NCBI GenBank assembly: GCA_963777625.1
Contig: CAVZRO010000019.1
Coordinates: 149,812-213,811 of the forward strand
Source: DATDIC01 sp963777625
GTDB taxonomy: Bacteria > Pseudomonadota > Alphaproteobacteria > Acetobacterales > Acetobacteraceae
DNA length: 64,000 nucleotides
Reading direction: 5' to 3'
The notes under the pieces are model-generated. The model saw only the letters and a list, made by a program, of their open reading frames with translations, had not been told where the DNA came from and ran no database searches. Of this stretch, positions 8,277-18,176 are shown one piece after another. Both the position numbers and the translations under genes were made by a program. The stretch's first letter is position 1. Each line of letters starts with the position of its first letter.

Positions 8277-9185
8277 TCAGTTCCGCCGATGGCGTTCCCA
8301 GGGCAGCAGCAGTCTCTCGATCCGGTTCGCGGCGAAATCTGCCACCAGCACGGTGATGGAGATGCATACCATACCCACCAGCACCAGCGGCAGGTTGCCC
8401 CAGTCCTTGGCCTGCCAGATCAGGGCACCGAGGCCGTCCTGCGCCGCCACCATCTCGGCCGACAGCACGCAGGACCAGGCGATCGCCAGCGTGATCTTCA
8501 GCCCGGTCATGATGCCCGGTAGCGCGCCGGGCAGGATCACGTCTCGCATCACGGCGAGGTCGGAGGCTCCTAGATTGCGTGCCGCGCGGATCAGCAGGGG
8601 ATCGACGCGCCGCGTGCTCTCCACCGTGGAGATCAGGATGTAGATCCAGGAGCCGAGGAAAACGATCGCCACCTTCTGTGATTCGCCGATGCCGAGCCAC
8701 AGGATCGTCAATGGGATCCAGGTGATCGAGGGCAGCGGACGCAGGAGTGACACGAACGGATCGACGATCGCTTTTGCCGGCCACCAGACGCCCATGACCA
8801 CGCCGAGCGGAATCGCGACGAGTGCCGCGAGCGCGAATCCCATGAACACGCGCTCGGAGGAAACCAGCACGTCAGTCCACAAATCTCCACTCGCCGCCAG
8901 TTTTCCGGCCGCTCGCAGTACGATCGTCGGTGACGGCAGGAAGACGGGGGAGATCAGGCCGAACGCGGTCACCGCGTACCAGGCGAGCAGGAACAGCAGG
9001 ACAGCGGACAAACCGATAATCAGGACGGGGCGCGCCGGTGATCTGGAGGGGACCGACGCCGTGTTTTCGAGCGTTTCAAGGACAGGTTCAGTCGGCGCGG
9101 CAAACGCCGGCAAATCGGCGGTCAGAACACCGTGTACCGCGTGGGACGAGACGTCGGTGGAGGAGTGCGCCTCCAGCTCCGTCAC
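8277..9185 (-). CDS. ABC transporter permease (SsuC/TauC-like)
   Basis: About 302 residues, BPD_transp_1 type. The first membrane segment is around VLIIGLSAVLLFLLAWYAV, and the EAA-like cytoplasmic loop is RAARNLGASDLAVMRDVILP. I prefer a GTG start at 9183-9185, because it overlaps the stop of the solute-binding gene (GTGA) as in coupled operons; an ATG at 9213-9215 would add ten residues. An unusually long Ser/Ala/Glu-rich N-terminal tail precedes the first helix. It imports the cluster's substrate across the inner membrane. Confidence 0.9.
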   Translation of the reverse strand: MTELEAHSSTDVSSHAVHGVLTADLPAFAAPTEPVLETLENTASVPSRSPARPVLIIGLSAVLLFLLAWYAVTAFGLISPVFLPSPTIVLRAAGKLAASGDLWTDVLVSSERVFMGFALAALVAIPLGVVMGVWWPAKAIVDPFVSLLRPLPSITWIPLTILWLGIGESQKVAIVFLGSWIYILISTVESTRRVDPLLIRAARNLGASDLAVMRDVILPGALPGIMTGLKITLAIAWSCVLSAEMVAAQDGLGALIWQAKDWGNLPLVLVGMVCISITVLVADFAANRIERLLLPWERHRRN

Positions 9186-10181
9186 TGCCTGGGCACGAAG
9201 CTCACGTTCTCCCATTTGCTCACGTCAGGCTCCTGCGGGATCTTTTCGCTCTCGCTCAGCACATGCGCAAGGTACTGCATCTGCGCGGTCTGCACTTGCA
9301 TATGCTGCGGCCAGCCGGCGGTGCCGAAATATTTGAACGTCTTCATCGCCGCCAGCACCTCGTCGGGCGATTTGCGGAAGTAATGCGCAACCGTCTTCGC
9401 GGTATCGTCCGGGTTCGCGTTGGCATAATCCGCGCCTTTCAGCAGCGCAGCGGCCAGGCCCTGCGCCGCCTTCGGATTATCCTGCACGAATTTGCGAGAT
9501 ATAATCACGATATCGGGCGATGCCATCGTATGAAACTTCTGCCCGATCGGCGTATCGCTGTCCAGGCCCGAGCAGCTTGCCGCCGGGCACCGCGCTTTGC
9601 AATCCGGCCAGCAGTGGCTGCCAGACGCAGGCTGCGTCCACATCGCCCTTCGCCAACGCGGGCGCCATCTGGTCGGGCGGCAGGTTGACGAACTGAATGT
9701 CCTTCTCGGTCATGTTCGCATTCCGCAGCAGCCCATCCAGCGTAATCTCCGCCGACGTGTTGGCCGCGATCTTGTGCCCTTTCAACTGCGCCAGCGAGGT
9801 GAAGCCGGGCCGTGCCCAGCAGCCTTCGTTGCCCGGCGAATCGTCGATATTGGCAAAATACCAGAAGCTGGCGTCGCCGCGTGCCATGTTGCTGATGACC
9901 GCGATGCGCCCAAGATTGCTGAACACAACCGAACCGGATGCTACCGCCGCCATGCGGTCGGACGACGCAATGATCGGCCGCAGGGTCACGTCCAGCCCGG
10001 CGTCCCTGAAAAAACCCTTGTCGATCGCCACCATGATCGGGATCTGGCCCCACCAGGTGGTCGAGCCGGCAACATCGGCCTTCACCAGTTTGTCCTGCTG
10101 CGCGCTCGCCGACCCGGTGCCAAATCCTGCAACCGCGATCAGTCCGGCAACAACTCCTCCGATCAACGCACGCCGGATCAT
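9182..10181 (-). pseudogene. ABC solute-binding protein (SsuA/TauA/NMT1-like), single frameshift
   Basis: The restored protein has about 332 residues. It starts at ATG 10181 behind a GGGAGGGAGG ribosome-binding site, with a signal peptide (ALIGGVVAGLIAVAGFGTGSASA). The ligand-binding fold includes GQIPIMVAIDKGFFRDAG and NLPPDQMAPALAKGDVDA, typical of the NMT1/sulfonate family. At about 9565-9569 one extra base in a short C/G run shifts the frame; removal joins GGKLLG to LDSDTPIGQKF and restores the rest through KFVQDNPKAAQGLAAALLKG. It is the first gene of the importer. Error or real mutation cannot be told apart here. Confidence 0.82.
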
Positions 10182-10205
10182 CGGCCTCCCTCCCTTTTTT
10201 CCTGG

Positions 10206-11292
10206 TTATTCCGCCGCCGCCCGGTGATCGGCAAACCGGGGAATCACTTGCTCCCCGATCAGTTCGATCGAGTGCATCACCTGGTCGTGCGTGGTCCGCC
10301 CTGCCTGCAGCACGAAAATCATCTGGTCCAGCCCAGCGTCCTGCCATTTCTCGACGATACGGGAGACGGTGTCGGGGTTGCCGCCGATCGCCATCCCGTC
10401 CTCGATCAGTTCGTCGTTGGTGCGGCTGCGGAATTTTGCCTTCACCTTCTCCAGCCCGCCGGCGGTGCCGAACCGGACGTGGTTCAGCACCGCGTCGTTG
10501 TCGCCATTGTACCAACGAGCCGCGGCGCAGGCGATATCACGGCCCACCCGGTCATCCTCATGCACGCAGGTCAGCGCGAAGGCACCCACGTGCTCGTTGG
10601 GGTAGGCGCCGATGAAGGCGGATCTGTCGCCCCGAATCCTGTCCCGATAGCCGGCAATCGCGCTTCTCGTTTCAGAGATGGAGTTCCTGGTCACCCCGAT
10701 CACCCCGACGCCCATGCTGGCGGCATGCTCATACGTCTCCAGGTTGGATGCGGCGATCCACAAGGGGGGATGCGGTTTCTGCACCGGACGCGGCACGACA
10801 TAACGCGCGGGAAGATTGTAGTGCTTGCCATGGTAACCAGCAAAATGCTCCTGCGCGAATATCTGCAGCACCGCGGCAGTTGCCTCGTCAGCCTGTTCGC
10901 GGGACGAGCAGTGCATCCACGCCAAGCGCCTCGACCATGTAGCTGGTTGAGCCGCGGCCCATCCCGAAATCGACCCGGCCATTGGTCAGCACGTCGAGGG
11001 TGGCGACCTTTTCCGCGATGATGAACGGGTTATGTACCGTCATCAGCATCACGGCGAAGCCAAGGCGGATTTGGCTGGTGCGCTCACCGACCGCCGCGAG
11101 CAACATGTCCGGGCACGGGCTGTGCCCGATTTCCATGAAGAAATGCTGCTCGGTGGTCCAGAAATAGTCGAAGCCAGCGGCTTCGGCGGCGACCGCCTGG
11201 GCAATGGCGTTGCGATAAGCCTCGACCTCGGCGTTCGGACCCCAGGGGCGCGGCATCTGGATCTGCGTCATCAGGCCGAACTTCACCGGCAC
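10206..11292 (-). pseudogene. LLM-class (luciferase-like) flavin-dependent oxidoreductase, single frameshift
   Basis: The restored protein has about 359-361 residues. The N-terminal half has FDYFWTTEQHFF, which fits bacterial luciferase-like monooxygenases using reduced flavin, and GRVDFGMGRGSTSYMVEALGVD; the second half (SREQADEATAAVLQIFAQE ... KPHPPLWIAASNLETYEHA) continues in another frame. One extra base at about 10900-10913 explains the break. The start is GTG at 11292 or, better spaced from AAGGAG, GTG at 11286. It heads the minus-strand cluster and is transcribed away from the LysR gene. In such clusters the enzyme usually oxidises the imported compound; the substrate is unknown. Confidence 0.8.
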
Positions 11293-11390
11293 GCTCCTTC
11301 ACCCATCCGGCACAGGATGCGGCTTTCTCGCCGTTGCGTCCAAGGCATAACGGCTATAGGTGATATAATCAGATCGTCAGGTCACTCGCG

Positions 11391-12423
11391 GTGGACACGA
11401 AGGCGCTGCGTTATTTCAACGCCGTGGCGGAGTTCGGCAGCTACAGCCGTGGGGCGGAATTTCTGCGTCTGTCTCAACCGGCACTCAGCCGGCAGATCAC
11501 CCGCCTGGAGCAGGAACTGGGGACCGCACTGTTCCGCCGGAATGGGCATGGAATCACGCTGACCGACGCGGGGCGGACGCTGCTCGCCCGCAGCCAACTG
11601 ATCCTTCGTCAAATCGAGCAGACGCGGGACGAGGTACGTGGGGGCGCCGGCGGCCTGGCCGGCACGGTGACGCTGGGGGTGCCACCAGCAGCCGGCACGT
11701 ACCTGGTGCCGAGCCTGTACCGGCACTTTGTGGCCGAGCATCCGCGGGTGGCACTGAAGATCGTTGGCGGTTACAGCAGTTACATTCATGAGTGGCTGGT
11801 GCGCGGGCAAGTGGACCTGGCGTGCTTGCACGATCCGCTGCCGCAGCGCGGTTTCGAAATTGTGCCGCTGGTGCAGGAACCAGTCTTCGTGGTCGGCCGA
11901 TCGGGCAGCTTCCCGGCGGGAATGGGCTCGGTGCCGTACGGCCGAGCTGGCCCAGCTACCACTCATCCTGCCGGGGCGTCCGAATGCATCGCGCCGCCTG
12001 TTGGACGGATGGATGGCCGAGCGTCACTTGACGCTGAGCCTGCGCATGGAGGTGGATGATCCGTCCATCATTCGGGCCATGCTTCGTGCCGGGCACGGAT
12101 TCAGCGTGCTTAGCCGCGGGTCAGTTGACACCGAACTGCGTCACGGAGAGCTGGAAGCCCGGCCGCTCAGTCCGCCGGCGAGCTGGCAATTGGCGCTGGT
12201 ATTGCCGGCGCACGGGGTGCGGCCACCAATCGTGACAGCGCTGGCGGAGACCATCGTGAAGGTCGCGCATGAAGAAACCGCCGCGGGCTCCTGGCCCGGA
12301 CGCGGTCAGCGTTCTTCAATCGCCAAGGAGCGTTTCAGTCGAAACCCCCGTACTGGTGATGATCGAGACCGAGCAGCACCGGATTGTCCGAACGCGAAAC
12401 AGCTTCGATCTGCTGGGGCTTGA
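11391..12423 (+). pseudogene. LysR-family transcriptional regulator, single frameshift
   Basis: The start is GTG at 11391 (MDTKALRYFNAVAEFGSYSR). A winged HTH occupies residues 1-60 with AEFLRLSQPALSRQITRLEQ. The effector domain follows: GTVTLGVPPAAGTYLVPSLY, VDLACLHDPLP. At about 11936-11942 an extra base breaks the frame; the continuation AELAQLPLILPGRPNASRRL is the usual sequence at this point. Restored length is about 343 residues, some 30-40 longer than typical, so a second defect near the C-terminus is possible. It is divergent from the LLM/ABC/M24/enolase cluster, which it probably controls. The 98-base divergent gap contains an AT-rich patch (11357-11371) that could hold the operator or -10 boxes. 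Confidence 0.82.
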
Positions 12424-12478
12424 AGGGGAAACGCACAAACCCGCGCAACCGGCCGCCCCACCTTCAGCGCACGGCGGC

Positions 12479-13690
12479 CTAAGGGGGGATCGCGATCAAT
12501 CGGACGCGCTTTTGCCCAACGCCCAGAGCGACCCGTCCCGCCTTCAGTTCCAGCGCGTCATTGCCAAAAATCTTGCGCCGCCATCCCTGCAGCGCTGGGA
12601 TGTCCTCTTCCCCCATGGCCAGCCGTTCGATGTCCTCCGTGCTGGCGACCAGGCGAGGGGCCACATGGTTTTCCTCGCTCCGAGCCGCCAGCAGGACCTT
12701 GAGCAGGCTGACCAGGGCTGGCGACGGACGGGCCGCGTCCCCGGCACGGGTCGGCTGCGGCAGAGCGTCCTCCGGCAGCAGCTTCGCCGTCGCCACCGCC
12801 TCCAGCAGTGAAGTGCCTGATCGACCCTCGGAAAATCCACGTGTGATCCCGCGAGCACGGCTGAGGGCATCCGGCGTGTGCGGCATCGTCGCCGCGATCT
12901 CCAGCAGTAACTCATCCTTTAACAGTCGCTGGCGCGGAATATTGATCCGCTGGGCCTCCCGCTCTCGCCAGGCGGCAAGCGCCCGCACCATGCCAAGGAC
13001 CCGTCGGTTGTTGGTTCGTGGGCGCAAGCGCAGCCACATCGTCTCGGGATCAGCGCGATAGGTCGCCGGATCCGCGAGCAGCGCCATTTCCTGCGCCACC
13101 CAGTCCAGACGCCCCTCTTTTTCAAGGCGCGCCAGCAGCTTCTCGTAGATCGCGCGAAGATAGGTGACATCGGCTGCGGCATAGGCAACCTGGGCCGGCG
13201 ACAGCGGCCGGGCGGCCCAGTCGCTGAACCGGTGCGCCTTGTCGATGTATCCCCCAGTCAGCGCACTGACCAATGCATCGTACGCCACCTGGTCACCGAA
13301 CCCAGCCACCATGGCGGCGATCTGCGTATCGAACAGCGGGGTCGGCACTTCGCCGAACCGCAGCACGAATATCTCAATATCCTGACGCGCGGCATGAAAC
13401 ACCTTGGTGACAGCCGGGTCGGCCAGCAACTCGCCAAGCGATGTAAGATCGATCTGCGGGGCCTCGGCATCTATGACCGCGACCTCGGTGGCACCGGCAA
13501 GCTGGACCACGCACAGCTCCGGCCAGTAGGTGCGCTCCCGCATGAATTCGGTATCGACGGTGACGAATGCCTCCTCGCGGAGACGGCGGCACAGGGATTC
13601 GAGATCGTCGGTGGTTTCGATAAGTCGGGGCGGCGGAAAGCCGCCAGCAGACCGGTCCGGCGTCATCCGGCTTGCAATGTTACTTGGCAT
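12479..13690 (-). CDS. rnd: Ribonuclease D
   Basis: 3'-5' exoribonuclease of the DEDD superfamily acting in tRNA and structured-RNA 3' maturation. The protein has 403 residues. Exo I is FVTVDTEFMRERTYW with Asp and Glu; Exo II is KVFHAARQDIEIF; Exo III is YAAADVTYLRAIY (DEDDy). An HRDC-like C-terminal part follows (NNRRVLGMVRALAAWREREA). The start could be ATG at 13690, overlapping the preceding gene by 11 bases, or ATG at 13666. It is convergent with the LysR gene. Many alphaproteobacteria place rnd beside aspS, as here. Confidence 0.94.
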   Translation of the reverse strand: MPSNIASRMTPDRSAGGFPPPRLIETTDDLESLCRRLREEAFVTVDTEFMRERTYWPELCVVQLAGATEVAVIDAEAPQIDLTSLGELLADPAVTKVFHAARQDIEIFVLRFGEVPTPLFDTQIAAMVAGFGDQVAYDALVSALTGGYIDKAHRFSDWAARPLSPAQVAYAAADVTYLRAIYEKLLARLEKEGRLDWVAQEMALLADPATYRADPETMWLRLRPRTNNRRVLGMVRALAAWREREAQRINIPRQRLLKDELLLEIAATMPHTPDALSRARGITRGFSEGRSGTSLLEAVATAKLLPEDALPQPTRAGDAARPSPALVSLLKVLLAARSEENHVAPRLVASTEDIERLAMGEEDIPALQGWRRKIFGNDALELKAGRVALGVGQKRVRLIAIPP

Positions 13691-13955
13691 GTGACGGCGG
13701 AAATACCGCCTCCAGGCACGCGATCGTTGCCTTGCCCTCGGAGGAACCAGCGCCGCACAAGTACGTGTCGCCAGTTTCAGTATTGATCACCCAGGCGGCG
13801 GGCACCTGCGAGTTGGTCAGCGGCACCAGCCGCCAGGTTCCGGCTGGCGAGCCGGGCAGCGCGGCCGGAGGGCCGGCCGCATGGACGGTCGGAGTGCCAG
13901 TCATCAAAAGGCTCGTTAAAATGGCTATAGCAGGCAAAATCGGGCTGCGGATCAT
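13680..13955 (-). CDS. Small secreted/periplasmic protein of unknown function
   Basis: About 91 residues when started at ATG 13955, where a signal peptide begins (MIRSPILPAIAILTSLLMTG) with likely cleavage after TVHA. The mature part is short and contains TWRLVPLTNSQVPAAWVINTE and two cysteines (YLCGAG; IACLEAV) that could form one disulfide. It overlaps the rnd start and so is probably co-transcribed with it. I recognise no family. Coding likelihood rests on the clear signal peptide and the operon-like overlap. Confidence 0.65.
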   Translation of the reverse strand: MIRSPILPAIAILTSLLMTGTPTVHAAGPPAALPGSPAGTWRLVPLTNSQVPAAWVINTETGDTYLCGAGSSEGKATIACLEAVFPPSHAK

Positions 13956-14098
13956 CGGTTGCACCTTCCGGCTCGTCACTTCCGTCGGTCCAGGAATATA
14001 GAGAAACCTCGGGCGCCGCGAGTGGCTGGGGCCGGCTTGACTTGTCGCAGAGCCGCGGGCTTGTGTGACCGCCCTTCATTCACTGGGATTCTGGCTCG

Positions 14099-15880
14099 AT
14101 GCACGCCTATCGCTCCCATACATGTGCCGCGCTGCGCGCAGCGGATGCCGGCCAGACAGCCCGGCTGTCCGGCTGGGTGCATAGCAAGCGGGACCATGGC
14201 GGCCTGCTGTTCATCGATCTGCGTGACCATTACGGGCTGACGCAATGCGTGTTCGACGCCGACAGCCCGGCATTCGAAGACGCCGACCGGGTTCGGCCGG
14301 AAAGTGTGATCACAGTGACCGGCACCGTCGTCCTGCGCCAGCCCGGCACCGTCAACCCGCGTCTATCGACCGGCGAGATCGAGATCCGCGTGCAGGAGCT
14401 GATCGTGCAATCGGCGGCCGAGGTGCTGCCGATGCAAGTCGCCGGCGATGAGAAATACCCCGAAGACATCCGGCTGACATACCGCTTCATCGATCTGCGA
14501 CGCGACAAGCTGCATGCCAACATGATGTTGCGGGCGAAGGTGATCGCCTCGATCCGTCGCCGCATGATCGAAGCCGGGTTCACCGAGTTCCAGACGCCGA
14601 TCCTGACCGCCTCGTCGCCGGAAGGGGCACGCGACTTCCTGGTGCCATCCCGGCTGCACCCTGGCACGTTCTATGCGTTGCCGCAGGCGCCGCAGCAGTT
14701 CAAGCAACTCATCATGGTGGCCGGGTTCGATCGCTACTTTCAGATCGCACCTTGCTTTCGCGATGAAGCCAGCCGCGCCGACCGCTCTCCAGGGGAGTTC
14801 TACCAGCTCGATTTCGAAATGAGCTATGTGACGCAGGAGGATGTATTTGCCACCATCGAGCCGGTGATAGCCGGTGTGTTCGAGGAGTTTGCCGAAGGAC
14901 GCGCGGTCAGCCAGGTTCCGTTCCCCCGCATTCCGTACGACACCGCTTTGCTGGATTATGGCACTGACAAGCCAGATCTGCGCAACCCGCTGCGCATATT
15001 CGACGTGACGGCCGCATTCGCTGGATCCAGTTTCGGCCTGTTCGCCCGCATCGCAGCATCAGGAGGGGTCATTCGCGCGATTCCTGCGCCGGGGGCGGGC
15101 AGCCATCCGCGCAGCTTTTTCGACCGGCTGAATGAATGGGCAAAGGAAGAAGGGGCCGGTGGACTCGGTTACATTATCTACGAAGCCGATGGGGCAAAAG
15201 GTCCGATCGCGCGGAATCTTGAACCGGCACGAGCCGAGGCGATCCGCGCTGCGTGCGGGGTGAATGCCGGTGATGCGGTGTTCTTCGCAGCCGGCAAGCC
15301 AGGGGAAATCTGGAAATTCGCCGGACTGGTGCGCACCCGGCTCGGGCAGGAGCTAGGCGTGAGCGAAGCGGGTACGTTCCGCTTTTGCTGGATTACCGAT
15401 TTTCCGATGTACGAGCTGAACGAGGACACAGGTCAGATCGATTTCAGCCATAACCCTTTCAGCATGCCCCAAGGCGGCATGGATGCGCTGAACTCCCAGG
15501 ATCCGCTGGCCATAAAGGCGTTCCAGTACGACATCGTCTGCAACGGCGTCGAGCTGTCATCGGGGGCGATCCGCAACCATCGTCCCGATGTCATGATCCG
15601 TGCCTTCGAGATTGCCGGATATTCGGCGGCGGAGGTGGAAGCACGGTTTGGCGGCATGTTGAACGCGTTCCGCTACGGCGCCCCACCGCATGGCGGCTCG
15701 GCACCCGGCATCGACCGCATCGTGATGCTGCTGGCGGATGAGCCGAACATCCGCGAGGTGATTCTGTTCCCGCTCAATCAGCAGGGGCAAGATCTGATGA
15801 TGGGCGCACCGGCTCCAGTGCCGCCGGCCCGCCTGAAGGAATTGGCGCTGAAGCTGGATTTACCCACGACACAGGAATGA
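14099..15880 (+). CDS. aspS: Aspartyl-tRNA synthetase
   Basis: 593 residues, bacterial-type class IIb. The N-terminal OB-fold binds the anticodon (LSGWVHSKRDHGGLLFIDLR). Motif 2 is FRDEASRADRSPGEFYQLD; motif 3 is PPHGGSAPGIDRIVMLL. The bacterial GAD insertion domain is seen around GGVIRAIPAPGAGSHPRSFF. The start ATG is at 14099, preceded by a 119-base gap from the minus-strand genes. In alphaproteobacteria this enzyme is often non-discriminating and serves tRNA-Asn too; whether gatCAB is present cannot be seen. Confidence 0.98.
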   Translation: MHAYRSHTCAALRAADAGQTARLSGWVHSKRDHGGLLFIDLRDHYGLTQCVFDADSPAFEDADRVRPESVITVTGTVVLRQPGTVNPRLSTGEIEIRVQELIVQSAAEVLPMQVAGDEKYPEDIRLTYRFIDLRRDKLHANMMLRAKVIASIRRRMIEAGFTEFQTPILTASSPEGARDFLVPSRLHPGTFYALPQAPQQFKQLIMVAGFDRYFQIAPCFRDEASRADRSPGEFYQLDFEMSYVTQEDVFATIEPVIAGVFEEFAEGRAVSQVPFPRIPYDTALLDYGTDKPDLRNPLRIFDVTAAFAGSSFGLFARIAASGGVIRAIPAPGAGSHPRSFFDRLNEWAKEEGAGGLGYIIYEADGAKGPIARNLEPARAEAIRAACGVNAGDAVFFAAGKPGEIWKFAGLVRTRLGQELGVSEAGTFRFCWITDFPMYELNEDTGQIDFSHNPFSMPQGGMDALNSQDPLAIKAFQYDIVCNGVELSSGAIRNHRPDVMIRAFEIAGYSAAEVEARFGGMLNAFRYGAPPHGGSAPGIDRIVMLLADEPNIREVILFPLNQQGQDLMMGAPAPVPPARLKELALKLDLPTTQE

Positions 15881-15907
15881 CGCCGTCCGTTGGTTCGTTC
15901 CATCATC

Positions 15908-17857
15908 TCAGCCCAGCCCGCCGAGACGGAGCCCATCGAGATAGCGCGCGCGATCCTCAGGCTTCCTGATAGGCAAGCGCCTGAGCGTCTGGCCGATGGA
16001 GAATCCGGGCTCCAGCGTCAGCAGCCGGCCACGAATTTCGGCAGCTTCCTCGTGCTGTCCCAAATGCCCGAGGGCGGCCAACTGGGCCTTATACGCGGTA
16101 GAAAAACGAGGATTGATCGTGATCGCGCGGGCGCCGTACCTGGCGGCAGCCTCGTACTCGCCAAGCAGCAGATTCGATAGCGCGAGGACGCTTTCAGACA
16201 AAAACGCCAGCGGGTCATCGGGGGAGAGGCGTCGCGCCTGCTCGGCCTGATGCAGCGCGTCCGCATGTCGCCCCGCGTACGTAGACGCGAAGGCCGCGCG
16301 GGACCAGGCCAGGGTCAGATTGGGATTGGCGGACAGCGCACGTTCATGCAGCCACCGCGCTTCTTCCGGCCTGCCATCGACGAAGGCACGAACGTGCCCG
16401 GCAAGCGTAAGCGCACGAGCGTCGCCCGGTGCAAGTTCGATCGCTCTACGGGCCAGTTCCTGCGCTGACCGGATGGCAGACCCAACATCCGTCGTCCAAC
16501 CCTGTCCCAGGGCAAACAGATGCCATTGGGTCAGCCAGACGTATGTCTCTGCGCAATTGGGCTCCATCTCCAGCGCCTGACGCAGCCTGATACCTGCCTC
16601 CTCGAAACCAGGGCGATGGAGACGGAACAGGTCCGGTATTGCCATGCGCAGCAAATCATGTGAACTCGGATTGCCTCGCAGGCTTGCTCGGGCGCGCTCA
16701 CCCTCCCATAGCAGCAACGTTGGTTCCAGGCGGGCGACGGTTGCGCTTGCGATCTCATCCTGTAGCGTCAGCAGATTTCCCAACGTCCGATCGAACCGCT
16801 CTGACCATACAACTTCTCCGGCCGCGCGCAGGTCCAGCAGACGGACGGCGACACGAAGCTGCTCACCATTCTGCTGCACGGCGCTGTCGAGAACCAGATC
16901 GAGATCGGGTCCGCACCGAACCCGGCCGGAGCTGTCCAGGATATCCGTTATGTGCGACCGCACAGAGAAGCAGGAAAGCCAGCGGAAGCGCGCGAGGGCC
17001 GATACCAGCTCTTCCGCAAGGCCCGCCGCAAGATGGCCGGCGGCGGCATCCCCGATCGCCCGGACATGGGGAACACCTACGCGTAGTCGGTCATGCCGTT
17101 GCGGGTCAAAAATCGTGATGCATCCGGACGCGGGCCGTTGAAGCCAGTTTCGGAGACAAGGCGCCTCGTCTGCACGGGCCTCGGCAACCAGCGCGTTGAT
17201 CGACGCCGGTGGATCGAGCTGTGCGATTTCGGCAAGGGCGATACGGCATTCCTCGAAGGTGGCGATCGCGGCGGCGCGATCACCTTGGGCGATGTGCGAC
17301 CGGATCAACGCTTCCCAGGCGCCCTCATGCGCCCGGTCAATACCGAGCAGTGTTTTCGCCGCCGCGAACGCTTCGCCCGCATTGGTGGCGGAGCGTAAGG
17401 CTGCATCCGCCCGTGCGCGTCCCCTCTGCTTCAGCCTGGAGCGCTCGTTAAGCAACCATGCGTCGAATGCAGGATCGATCCCATCAAGATCGGACAACAG
17501 AAAAAGCTGTTCCTGCTTCGCAGGAGCATCTGGTGTTCGGTCCGGGGCTTCAAGCGACTCGACATTAAGGCCGTTGTCACGCAGTCCCACCTGGTGACGG
17601 TCAACGACAAGCAACGAAGCGGCCAGCGGGCCAAGCGCACTGTGCAGCTCGTGCAAGGCCTGGCGCAGCGAACCACGCGCCTGCTGCAGATCTCGGGTGC
17701 TCCAGAGAAGCGCTATAAGTTGCGATCGCAGCACCTGCCGCGGAGCCGCAAGAGCAAGCAGCGCAAGGATTGCGCGTGTCTTTCGTGCGCGGAACGAAAT
17801 CAGCCGGTCGGCCGCATCGAATGCCTGCATCGAACCAAGCAACGTGATGCGCAGCAA
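15908..17857 (-). CDS. BTAD (SARP-like) transcriptional regulator with TPR domain
   Basis: 649 residues. An N-terminal OmpR-like winged helix (about 1-95; MLRITLLGSMQAF, LISFRARKTRAILALLALA) is followed by a bacterial transcriptional activation domain (about 100-235), then a TolB-like segment (about 255-370; GLAEELVSALARFRWLSCFS) and several TPR units (about 390-640; ARRAIELAPGDARALTLAGH). The start is TTG at 17857; an in-frame stop lies upstream and no ATG or GTG fits before it. Homologous architectures are usually pathway-specific activators. It is the nearest gene downstream of the repeat-peptide/DUF6065 locus on the same strand, so a regulatory link is plausible but unproved. Confidence 0.85.
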   Translation of the reverse strand: MLRITLLGSMQAFDAADRLISFRARKTRAILALLALAAPRQVLRSQLIALLWSTRDLQQARGSLRQALHELHSALGPLAASLLVVDRHQVGLRDNGLNVESLEAPDRTPDAPAKQEQLFLLSDLDGIDPAFDAWLLNERSRLKQRGRARADAALRSATNAGEAFAAAKTLLGIDRAHEGAWEALIRSHIAQGDRAAAIATFEECRIALAEIAQLDPPASINALVAEARADEAPCLRNWLQRPASGCITIFDPQRHDRLRVGVPHVRAIGDAAAGHLAAGLAEELVSALARFRWLSCFSVRSHITDILDSSGRVRCGPDLDLVLDSAVQQNGEQLRVAVRLLDLRAAGEVVWSERFDRTLGNLLTLQDEIASATVARLEPTLLLWEGERARASLRGNPSSHDLLRMAIPDLFRLHRPGFEEAGIRLRQALEMEPNCAETYVWLTQWHLFALGQGWTTDVGSAIRSAQELARRAIELAPGDARALTLAGHVRAFVDGRPEEARWLHERALSANPNLTLAWSRAAFASTYAGRHADALHQAEQARRLSPDDPLAFLSESVLALSNLLLGEYEAAARYGARAITINPRFSTAYKAQLAALGHLGQHEEAAEIRGRLLTLEPGFSIGQTLRRLPIRKPEDRARYLDGLRLGGLG

Positions 17858-18176
17858 AGGCGGCGCGGTTGGTCGCTGGAGGGCAAGCCGCTTTTCGGCT
17901 TCGGGACCGGTGATAACTCACCTCCGACCGGCAAGGCTGCCGGGTTCGACAGAGTGAAACAGCCGGGGGGTTGCGAAATCAACGGACGGCTCGCCCCCGC
18001 GGCTTTTTGGCGTATCCTTTCGACTTCGGGTCTTTATTCCTTGCCTGGGACGCGTGCTTGTCGGCGGTTTGCTACCTAGGCGCGGCCGGCAGGGCTAGCA
18101 GACAATCAGAGGTTAGGCAAGCTAAAGCGTAATAATCGCGACTCCCGCTTCATCGCCGGATCTGCGCTCCACCGCC
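17858..18176. other. Non-coding gap upstream of the BTAD regulator
   Basis: 319 bases between the BTAD gene and the small membrane-protein gene. I see no supportable reading frame. On the minus strand it must contain the regulator's promoter; a GC-rich inverted segment (GCCGCGGGGG ... CCCCCCGGC) at about 17965-18003 could be a terminator-like or operator structure, but boxes are not clear. Confidence 0.4.
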
